NCBI GenBank assembly: GCA_902766655.1 | Contig: CACXEL010000048.1 | Coordinates: forward strand, 1-7,246 | DNA length: 7,246 nt | Direction of reading: 5' to 3' | Origin: an uncultured Lachnospiraceae bacterium | GTDB taxonomy: Bacteria > Bacillota > Clostridia > Lachnospirales > Lachnospiraceae | Shown: piece after piece, positions 1 to 5,408 of the stretch | Layout of the letters: every line of letters starts with the position of its first letter | Numbering within the stretch: position 1 is the stretch's first letter | Translations under genes and position numbers: made by a program | The notes under the pieces: generated by a model | Told to the model about the DNA's origin: nothing | The model's database searches: none | Seen by the model: the letters and a program-made list of their open reading frames with translations, nothing else

Positions 1-729
1 CTCACCATCGGGACCGAGCAGGTGGAGGAGCTGGTGGGGAAGGAGTTTCCCGAAGCCAGGATCCTGCGCATGGATATGGACACCACCCGGGGCAAGGAGG
101 GGCACAGCGCCATCCTCAGCGAGTTCGAGGAGGGAAATGCCGACATACTCGTGGGTACCCAGATGATCGTCAAGGGCCACGACTTCCCCAACGTCACCCT
201 CATGGGCATCCTGATGGCGGATATGTCCCTGAACGCCGACAGCTACCGGTCCCAGGAGCGGACCTTCCAGCTGATCACCCAGGCCGTCGGCCGGGCCGGC
301 CGCGGCCGAAAAGCAGGGCTGGCGGTGATCCAGACTTATGAGAAGGAGCACTTCGCCATCCAGGCGGCGGCCGCCCAGGACTACGACCGTTTTTACCGGG
401 AGGAGATGGCCTTCCGGCGCCTTCTGGCCTACCCGCCTGCCGGCAGCATGATGGCTGTTCTGGGCAGCGCCGCGGGGGAGGAGACGCTGACGCAGGGCAT
501 GCATTTCCTGAAGAAATATATCGAGCGGATCGATCCGGCCGGGGCCCTGCGGGCCGTTGGGCCGGCGCCCCAGGCAGTGGGCAAGATCCGGGACCGCTAC
601 CGCCAGGTCATATACCTGAGGCACCAGAGCCGGGAAGCCCTGGTGCGGGCCAGGAATCTCCTGGAGCGCTATATAGAGATCAACAGCGGATTCTCCGGGA
701 TCAACATCGAATTTGACTTTCATCTTTGA
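1..729 (+). CDS. priA: Primosomal replication-restart helicase PriA, C-terminal part (5' truncated by window)
   Basis: Frame 1 is open from the first base to a TGA at 727-729, giving 242 residues. The true start lies upstream; the GTG at 22 is internal. PriA is a superfamily 2 3'-to-5' DNA helicase that recognises stalled or repaired forks and starts primosome assembly for DnaB/DnaC reloading. The visible part begins with the IGTEQVEEL segment that follows the zinc-binding region in PriA. Next come helicase motif V (VGTQMIVKG, about residues 51-59, then HDFPNV) and motif VI (QAVGRAGRG, residues 94-102) with arginine-finger positions R98 and R101. Motif VI reads QAVGRAGR rather than the QVAGRAGR I recall from E. 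coli, a conservative swap. The C-terminal domain carries VGPAPQAVGKIRDRYR (about 188-203), typical of PriA. Full-length PriA is usually over 700 residues, so roughly the last third is present. The Walker A and DEAH boxes and the zinc cysteines lie outside the window. It sits directly upstream of def, as in many Firmicutes. Confidence 0.96.
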   Translation, partial: LTIGTEQVEELVGKEFPEARILRMDMDTTRGKEGHSAILSEFEEGNADILVGTQMIVKGHDFPNVTLMGILMADMSLNADSYRSQERTFQLITQAVGRAGRGRKAGLAVIQTYEKEHFAIQAAAAQDYDRFYREEMAFRRLLAYPPAGSMMAVLGSAAGEETLTQGMHFLKKYIERIDPAGALRAVGPAPQAVGKIRDRYRQVIYLRHQSREALVRARNLLERYIEINSGFSGINIEFDFHL

Positions 730-805
730 GGCCGCGGGTGAACAGACAATGCCTTAAGGGGCGGCCCCGGCCATCCTGTATTACTATCTGACAACGGAGG
801 ACATT
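730..805 (+). other. priA-def intergenic spacer with GC-rich inverted repeats
   Basis: This 76-nt spacer is the longest non-coding gap in the window. GGCCGC at 730-735 can pair with GCGGCC at 761-766 (25-nt loop). Alternatively, GGGG at 758-761 can pair with CCCC at 765-768 in a tight 3-nt-loop hairpin. No run of T follows (ATCCTGTATTACTATC), so it does not qualify as an intrinsic terminator. The TACTAT at 782-787 has no matching -35 box 16-18 nt upstream, so I do not call a promoter. The sequence leaves open whether def is cotranscribed with priA. Confidence 0.3.
796..800 (+). promoter_or_regulatory. Shine-Dalgarno of def
   Basis: GGAGG lies 5 nt before the ATG at 806 and is a near-complete anti-SD match. 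It fixes this ATG as the def start. Confidence 0.8.
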
Positions 806-1291
806 ATGGCTATCAGAACAGTGAGAGTGGAGGGCGACAGCGTCCTGACAAAAAAATGCCGTGAGGTGAAGGAGATGACGCCCCGCCTCTCAGAGCTTAT
901 TGACGACATGTTCGACACCATGTACGAGTACAACGGCGTCGGCCTGGCTGCTCCGCAGGTGGGCGTGCTTCGCCGGATCGTCGTCATCGACTGCGGGGAC
1001 AACCCGCTCTGCCTTATCAACCCGGTCATTGTGGAGACTTCGGGTGAACAGTGCGGCGACGAGGGCTGCCTCTCCGTGCCCGGCAAATACGGCGTGGTGA
1101 CCCGGCCCAACTACGTCAAGGTGGCCTGCCTTGACCGGGAAATGAACCCCATTGAGCTGGAGGGCGAGGGCCTTCTTGCGAGGGCCTTCTGCCATGAGCT
1201 CGACCATCTTGAAGGGAAAATGTACACCTCTCTGGTGGAGGGCGAGCTCCACGATGCTGTCACACTGGATGAAGAGGAAGAAGAGGAGTAA
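806..1291 (+). CDS. def: Peptide deformylase
   Basis: The product is 161 residues, normal for the family (E. coli Def is 169). It is a cytosolic metalloenzyme, usually Fe2+, that removes the formyl group from the N-terminal Met of nascent chains at the ribosome exit. All three family motifs are intact. Motif 1 is GVGLAAPQVG (about residues 44-53). Motif 2 is EGCLSVP, with metal ligand C88. Motif 3 is HELDHLEG, with metal ligands H130 and H134 and catalytic E131. The ATG at 806 is supported by a GGAGG 5 nt upstream and by the usual beta-strand start (AIRTVRVEGDSVL). The C-terminus ends in an unusual acidic run, D followed by six E, just after the core fold. The codons of that run form the ribosome-binding site of fmt, which starts 3 nt after the def stop. 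Def and Fmt act at the two ends of the same formylation cycle, which explains the pairing. Confidence 0.98.
   Translation: MAIRTVRVEGDSVLTKKCREVKEMTPRLSELIDDMFDTMYEYNGVGLAAPQVGVLRRIVVIDCGDNPLCLINPVIVETSGEQCGDEGCLSVPGKYGVVTRPNYVKVACLDREMNPIELEGEGLLARAFCHELDHLEGKMYTSLVEGELHDAVTLDEEEEEE
1283..1288 (+). promoter_or_regulatory. Shine-Dalgarno of fmt, embedded in the last codons of def
   Basis: GAGGAG forms the final two Glu codons of def and ends 6 nt before the fmt ATG at 1295. A second weaker AAGG (1291-1294) directly abuts the ATG. The position inside def implies translational coupling. Confidence 0.7.
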
Positions 1292-1294
1292 AGG

Positions 1295-2227
1295 ATGCTG
1301 AACCTGGTCTTCATGGGAACACCGGACTTTGCCGCGGTGATTTTACGACGCCTCGCCGATGCCGACTACAGGATCACGGGCGTGGTGACCCAGCCTGACC
1401 GGCCGAAGGGACGGAAGAAGACGCCTGAGATGTGTGACGTCAAGAAGGCTGCGCTGGAGCTGGGCCTGCCGGTCTTTCAGCCGGAAAGGGTCCGCCGCCC
1501 CGAGGCCCTCGAGGAGATCCGGAAAATGGAGCCCGACCTCATCGTCGTGGCCGCCTTCGGGCAGATCCTGCCCAAGGCCCTCCTGGACATGCCCCGCCTG
1601 GGCTGCCTCAACGTCCATGCCTCGCTCCTGCCGGCCTACCGAGGGGCGGCCCCCATCCAGTATGCCATTCTGGACGGGCTCAGCGAGACCGGAGTCACCA
1701 TCATGCGGATGGACGTTGGACTTGACACCGGCGACATCATTTCCGAGCGAAGGACGCCCATCCTGGACACCGACACCGGCGGCAGTCTCTTTGACCGCCT
1801 GGCGGACCTGGGCGCCGACCTGCTCCTAGACACCATACCTTCCGTGGAGGACGGCACGGCGGTCTACACGCCCCAGCCATCTGACAGCCCCACTCCATAC
1901 GCCAGGATGATCACCCGCGAGATGGGGAGGATCGACTGGCAGGAGAGTGCGGAGGTCATCGGCCGTAAGGTCCGGGCCTTTGCGCCCTGGCCCAGCGCTT
2001 TTACGACGCTGGAGGGTAAAATATTCAAGATCTGGTCCGGCACAGCATCAAGTGAGGGGGGCAGTGCGGAGCCGGGCACCATCCTGAAGGCTGACCGGGA
2101 AGGCATCACCGTACAGTGCGGTGAGGGCTCCTATACCGCCCTTGAGGTCCAGCTGGAGGGTAAAAGGCGCATGAAGACGGAGGAATTCCTCCGGGGCTTC
2201 AAGACAGGGGATACCCGGCTTGGATGA
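1295..2227 (+). CDS. fmt: Methionyl-tRNA formyltransferase
   Basis: The product is 310 residues (E. coli Fmt is 315). It transfers a formyl group from 10-formyl-tetrahydrofolate to Met-tRNA(fMet) in the cytosol, marking the initiator tRNA for IF2. The N-terminal Rossmann-type catalytic domain starts with VFMGTPDFAA and contains VVTQPDRPKGR. The formyltransferase core is LNVHASLLPAYRGAAPIQ. The catalytic triad N106, H108 and D144 is present at the same numbers as in E. coli; D144 lies in DVGLDTGDI. The C-terminal OB-fold tRNA-binding domain begins around residue 205 (REMGRIDW, FAPWPSAFTTLEGKI) and ends with the typical LEGKRRMKTEEFLRG near the C-terminus. The ATG at 1295 is supported by the GAGGAG site and by the family's usual N-terminus. 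It lies 3 nt downstream of def and 42 nt upstream of rsmB. No truncation or missing key residue is seen. Confidence 0.98.
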   Translation: MLNLVFMGTPDFAAVILRRLADADYRITGVVTQPDRPKGRKKTPEMCDVKKAALELGLPVFQPERVRRPEALEEIRKMEPDLIVVAAFGQILPKALLDMPRLGCLNVHASLLPAYRGAAPIQYAILDGLSETGVTIMRMDVGLDTGDIISERRTPILDTDTGGSLFDRLADLGADLLLDTIPSVEDGTAVYTPQPSDSPTPYARMITREMGRIDWQESAEVIGRKVRAFAPWPSAFTTLEGKIFKIWSGTASSEGGSAEPGTILKADREGITVQCGEGSYTALEVQLEGKRRMKTEEFLRGFKTGDTRLG

Positions 2228-2255
2228 GAGGACCGGGAGCTCCGAGACCGTATCC

Positions 2256-2261
2256 GGGAGG
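2256..2261 (+). promoter_or_regulatory. Shine-Dalgarno of rsmB
   Basis: GGGAGG ends 8 nt before the ATG at 2270, at ideal spacing, and fixes the start. It is part of the second copy of a short direct repeat (CCGGGAG at 2233-2239 and 2254-2260) in the 42-nt fmt-rsmB gap. Confidence 0.75.
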
Positions 2262-2269
2262 ATTTAACG

Positions 2270-3619
2270 ATGGTCAACGGCAATACACGAGAGATCATAT
2301 TGGACGTACTGCTTTCTGTTTTTCGCGACGGATATTTCAGTGACGTCGCCATCCACAGCGCCCTGGCCAAGTACCAGTACCTTTCCAAGAGGGACCGGGC
2401 CTTCATTTCCAAGGTCTGTGAGGGGTGCGTGGAGCGGATGATCGAGCTGGACTACACGATCAACCTCTTCTCCTCGGTCCCTGTCTCGAAAATGAAGCCC
2501 GTCATCCAGAACATCCTGCGCAGCGCGGTCTACCAGATCCGCTACATGGGCAGCGTGCCCGACGCCTCGGCCGTCAATGAGGCGGTCAAGCTGGCTCAGG
2601 CCAGGGGCTTCTACAACCTCAAGGGTTTCGTGAACGGCGTCCTGAGGACCATCGCCCGCCATGCGGACCACATCGAGTATCCGGACAAGGAGAAGAACCC
2701 CATCGAGTACCTGTCCGTGGTCTACTCGGCGCCCCGCTGGCTGGTCATGGCCTGGGTGGAGGAGTTCACCTACGAGATCACCGAGAGGATGCTGGCCAGC
2801 TTCCTCAAGGAGCGGCCGACGACGGTCCGCCTCAAGACCTCCCGGGAGAGCCGGGCGGAGATCCTGGAGTCCCTGAGGAGCCAGGGGGTCACCGTGCAGA
2901 GGGCGGCCTACCTGCCCTACGCCTACAATATTTCAGATTACAATTACCTGCCTGCCTTGAGCGCTTTCATGAAGGGCTGGATCTTCCCCCAGGACGTCAG
3001 CTCCATGCTGGTGGGGGAGGTGGCAGACCCGCACCTGGGCGATTTCATCATCGACATATGTGCGGCCCCGGGCGGCAAGAGCCTTCATGTGGCCGACAAG
3101 ATGGGTGGCTTCGGCATGGTCGAGGCCCGTGACGTCTCCCAGGAGAAGGTGGCCCTGATCCAGGAGAACATGAAACGGGGCGATATCATCAATATCAAGC
3201 CGGTCGTCATGGACGCCCAGATTTTTGACGCGGACAGCGAGGAAAAGGCAGACATCGTGATCTGCGATCTTCCCTGCTCCGGGCTCGGCGTCATCGGCCG
3301 CAAGCCGGACATCAAGTACCGGATCACGCCGGAGAAGATCCGCGACCTGGTGGAGCTCCAGCGCCGGATCCTCCACAACGCCGTCTCCTATGTGCGGCCG
3401 GGCGGTGTGCTCATCTACAGCACTTGCACCGTGAGCCGTGAGGAGAACCAGGAAAACGTCCGCTGGCTGCTGGACAACTACCCGCTGACAGCCGAGTCCC
3501 TGGATCCCTTCCTGCCTGACGAGCTCCACAGACTCACGACGGCGGAGGGGTATCTCCAGCTCATGCCCGGTATACACGACTGCGACGGCTTCTTTATCTC
3601 GAGGTTCCGCAAAAAGTGA
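2270..3619 (+). CDS. rsmB: 16S rRNA (cytosine-967-C5)-methyltransferase RsmB
   Basis: The product is 449 residues, slightly longer than E. coli RsmB/Sun (429). It uses S-adenosylmethionine to methylate C967 (E. coli numbering) of 16S rRNA in the small subunit near the P site. Residues 1 to about 140 form a helical NusB-like RNA-binding domain (REIILDVLLSVF, LSKRDRAFISKVCEG, NEAVKLAQ, KGFVNGVLRTI). The Rossmann methyltransferase domain follows. The SAM loop is DICAAPGGKS, starting at D262. Motif IV is DLPCSGLG with C336, which in RNA m5C methyltransferases helps release product. Motif VI is YSTCTVSREENQ with C386, the expected nucleophile. The N-terminal NusB fusion separates RsmB from RsmF- or NSUN-type enzymes. 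The start is supported by GGGAGG 8 nt upstream. The stop TGA (3617-3619) overlaps the GTG start of rlmN. The Lachnospiraceae-like substrate position is assumed from family knowledge. Confidence 0.96.
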   Translation: MVNGNTREIILDVLLSVFRDGYFSDVAIHSALAKYQYLSKRDRAFISKVCEGCVERMIELDYTINLFSSVPVSKMKPVIQNILRSAVYQIRYMGSVPDASAVNEAVKLAQARGFYNLKGFVNGVLRTIARHADHIEYPDKEKNPIEYLSVVYSAPRWLVMAWVEEFTYEITERMLASFLKERPTTVRLKTSRESRAEILESLRSQGVTVQRAAYLPYAYNISDYNYLPALSAFMKGWIFPQDVSSMLVGEVADPHLGDFIIDICAAPGGKSLHVADKMGGFGMVEARDVSQEKVALIQENMKRGDIINIKPVVMDAQIFDADSEEKADIVICDLPCSGLGVIGRKPDIKYRITPEKIRDLVELQRRILHNAVSYVRPGGVLIYSTCTVSREENQENVRWLLDNYPLTAESLDPFLPDELHRLTTAEGYLQLMPGIHDCDGFFISRFRKK

Positions 3620-4668
3620 CCATGGAAAAGACAGTGTACATGAATGATCTCACACTCGGTGAGATGAGGGAACGGCTGGCCGAAGCGGGCGAAAAGCCTT
3701 TCCGTGCCGCCCAGATCTATGAGTGGCTCCATGTGAAAAATGCAGACACCTACGAGGCCATGACCAACCTGCCCAAAAGCCTCCGTGAACGGCTCGCAAC
3801 AGAGATGCCGCTCCGCACCCTGGCGATCGAAGAGGTCAGGGAATCGGCCGTGGACGGGACGAGAAAATACCTCTTCCGCCTGGCGGACGGTCAGTTCATA
3901 GAGAGCGTGCTCATGCGCTACCACCACGGGAATTCGGTCTGCATTTCCTCCCAGGTCGGCTGCCGGATGGGGTGCCGGTTCTGCGCCTCCACCCTCGGGG
4001 GACTGGTACGGAATCTTTCCTCCGGCGAGATGCTGGGCCAGGTCTACGCCATCGAGCGGGATACCGGCGAGCGGGTCAGCAATGTGGTGATCATGGGCAT
4101 GGGCGAACCGCTGGACAATTACGACCAGGTGGTCCGGTTCCTGCGGATGATTTCCGACGACAAGGGGCATAACATAAGCGAGCGCAACCTGACGCTGTCG
4201 ACCTGCGGCCTGGTCCCGGGAATCAGAAGGCTGGCGGAGGAGAAGCTGATGATCAACCTGGCCCTCTCCCTCCACGCCCCGAACGACGAGCGGAGAAGAC
4301 AGATCATGCCGGTGGCCAACGCCTATTCACTGGACCAGATTTTTGAAGCCCTCCGCGGCTACTATGAGGCCAACCACCGCCGGCTGACATTCGAGTACAG
4401 CCTGATCGCCGGCGTCAACGATACGGACGAGTGTGCGCGGGAACTGGCCGCCAGAGTGCGCGGGATGAACTGCCTTATCAACCTGATTCCCGTAAATCCG
4501 GTCCGCGAGAACGATTTTAGGGCTCCGCAGGGCCCACATGTGGCGGCATTTAAGAAAAAACTTGAAAATTATGGAATAAATGTTACTATAAGAAGGGAAA
4601 TGGGCCGTGATATTGAGGGAGCCTGCGGCCAGTTGAGAAAAAGATATACAGAAACGGTACATGTATGA
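3616..4668 (+). CDS. rlmN: Dual-specificity 23S rRNA/tRNA adenine-C2 methyltransferase RlmN (radical SAM)
   Basis: The product is 350 residues from the GTG at 3616, overlapping the rsmB stop by 4 nt. An ATG at 3622 would give 348 residues. A GAGG at 3601-3604 is 11 nt from the GTG and 17 nt from the ATG, so the start is not settled. RlmN makes m2A2503 in 23S rRNA and, in E. coli, m2A37 in some tRNAs, using a 4Fe-4S cluster and two SAM molecules. The N-terminal accessory domain has GEKPFRAAQIYEWLH. The radical SAM motif CxxxCxxC is C116, C120 and C123 within QVGCRMGCRFCAS. C109, seven residues before it, matches E. coli C118. C337 in GACGQL matches the methyl-carrying C355. GMGEPLDNYD, SLHAPNDERRRQIMP and NLIPVNPV are also typical. 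RREMGRDIEGACGQL fits RlmN; Cfr, the related C8 methyltransferase, is less likely in this conserved context. From about codon 313 codon choice becomes strikingly A/T-rich. Confidence 0.97.
   Translation: MTMEKTVYMNDLTLGEMRERLAEAGEKPFRAAQIYEWLHVKNADTYEAMTNLPKSLRERLATEMPLRTLAIEEVRESAVDGTRKYLFRLADGQFIESVLMRYHHGNSVCISSQVGCRMGCRFCASTLGGLVRNLSSGEMLGQVYAIERDTGERVSNVVIMGMGEPLDNYDQVVRFLRMISDDKGHNISERNLTLSTCGLVPGIRRLAEEKLMINLALSLHAPNDERRRQIMPVANAYSLDQIFEALRGYYEANHRRLTFEYSLIAGVNDTDECARELAARVRGMNCLINLIPVNPVRENDFRAPQGPHVAAFKKKLENYGINVTIRREMGRDIEGACGQLRKRYTETVHV
4562..4589 (+). promoter_or_regulatory. Candidate internal sigma-A-type promoter for prpC-prkC, inside the rlmN 3' end
   Basis: A TTGAAA (4562-4567, 5 of 6 to TTGACA) lies 16 nt before TACTAT (4584-4589, 4 of 6 to TATAAT). 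A TG at 4581-4582 sits in the extended -10 position. A TATAAG at 4587-4592 is an alternative -10 but with a 19-nt spacer. The pair lies in a stretch with 11 G+C in 50 nt (4551-4600), far below the rest of the window. Predicted transcription would start near 4596, about 70 nt before the prpC ATG. This is a sequence match only. Confidence 0.35.
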
Positions 4669-5408
4669 ACACATATGCTGCAACTGACGTAGGTCAGAAG
4701 AGAAAAATAAATCAGGACTGCATTTTTGCCTCCGCCGAACCGGTGGGGAATCTGCCGAACCTCTTTATCGTGGCGGACGGTATGGGCGGCCATAATGCCG
4801 GCGATTTCGCGTCCCGTTTTGCAGTCAATACAGTGAAGCAGGCCATTGAAGCCAGCGCTGAGGTCAACCCGGTCAAGCTGATTGAACAGGCCATCCAGCT
4901 TGCCAACGCCGGTATTCGCAGGGAATCTGCCGCCCATGAGGAGCTCGCGGGGATGGGCACCACCATCGTGGTGACGACCATCGTGGGCCATTATGCCTAT
5001 ACCGCCAACGTCGGCGACAGCAGGCTTTATCTCTATAACGGCGAGCTTAAGCAGATCACCCGGGACCACTCCCTCGTCGAGGAGATGGTCAGGCTCGGTG
5101 AGATCACCGAGGAGGAGGCCAGAAGGCATCCGGATAAGAACATCATCACCAGAGCACTCGGTGCTGCCGATACGGTGGACACGGATTTCTTTGATTTCCG
5201 TCTGCCGCCGGAAAGCGTGATCCTTATGTGCTCTGACGGGCTCACCAACATGGTGGATGATGTGGATATCCGCAGAATCATAGAGAAAGAACCGTCCGCG
5301 AGGGAAAAGGTGGATGCACTGATCAATACCGCCAACGATAATGGTGGAAAGGATAACATCGCAGTCATCATTATCGAACCGGGGTCGGACGAGGAGGAAG
5401 CATGTTAA
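4665..5408 (+). CDS. prpC: PP2C-family Ser/Thr protein phosphatase (PrpC/Stp)
   Basis: The product is 247 residues, the normal size for bacterial Stp/PrpC. It is a soluble, Mn2+/Mg2+-dependent phosphatase expected to reverse phosphorylation by the kinase encoded next to it, including on the kinase itself. PP2C motifs appear in order. They are TDVGQKRKINQD (D18), VADGMGGH (metal ligands D38 and G39), GMGTTIV, ANVGDSRLYL, ITRDHSL, ITRALG, MCSDGLTN (metal ligand D191) and GKDNIAVI (D230 and N231). No signal peptide or membrane segment is seen. The ATG at 4665 overlaps the rlmN stop as ATGA. No Shine-Dalgarno-like purine run stands 5-12 nt upstream, so initiation probably depends on ribosomes finishing rlmN. 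The C-terminus SDEEEAC carries the ribosome-binding site for prkC, and the two genes overlap by 7 nt. Confidence 0.97.
   Translation: MNTYAATDVGQKRKINQDCIFASAEPVGNLPNLFIVADGMGGHNAGDFASRFAVNTVKQAIEASAEVNPVKLIEQAIQLANAGIRRESAAHEELAGMGTTIVVTTIVGHYAYTANVGDSRLYLYNGELKQITRDHSLVEEMVRLGEITEEEARRHPDKNIITRALGAADTVDTDFFDFRLPPESVILMCSDGLTNMVDDVDIRRIIEKEPSAREKVDALINTANDNGGKDNIAVIIIEPGSDEEEAC
5391..5397 (+). promoter_or_regulatory. Shine-Dalgarno of prkC, embedded in the last codons of prpC
   Basis: GAGGAGG, a full anti-SD match, ends 4 nt before the ATG at 5402. It is written in the consecutive Glu codons near the prpC stop, so prkC is translated strongly and in step with prpC. Confidence 0.75.

Noticed and set aside
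759..787. Promoter for def using TACTAT at 782-787
   Set aside because: The position 17 nt upstream reads GGCGGC-like sequence with no resemblance to a -35 box.
758..790. Intrinsic terminator between priA and def
   Set aside because: A GC-rich hairpin is possible, but the following bases (ATCCTGTATTACTATC) contain no T-run.
850..856. Run of seven A early in def as a transcriptional slippage site
   Set aside because: It simply encodes Thr-Lys-Lys in a conserved part of Def. Nothing downstream suggests a useful alternative frame.
2236..2260. Hairpin sequestering the rsmB Shine-Dalgarno (CTCC 2240-2243 with GGAG 2257-2260)
   Set aside because: Only four pairs with a 13-nt loop can form, and flanking bases do not extend the stem.
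2933..3577. A 214-codon minus-strand frame opposite the RsmB methyltransferase domain
   Set aside because: It is a shadow of a well-supported gene and has no domain of its own.
3478..4275. A 265-codon open frame on the minus strand opposite rsmB/rlmN
   Set aside because: It lies wholly opposite two genes with intact conserved motifs. Its product is His/Gln/Val-rich with no recognisable domain, and high-GC coding DNA commonly leaves such antisense frames open.
4555..4561. AAAAAAC slippery heptamer near the rlmN 3' end
   Set aside because: The reading frame is AAA AAA CTT, not A AAA AAC, so it is out of register for a standard -1 frameshift. There is no downstream stem-loop and the RlmN C-terminus is intact.
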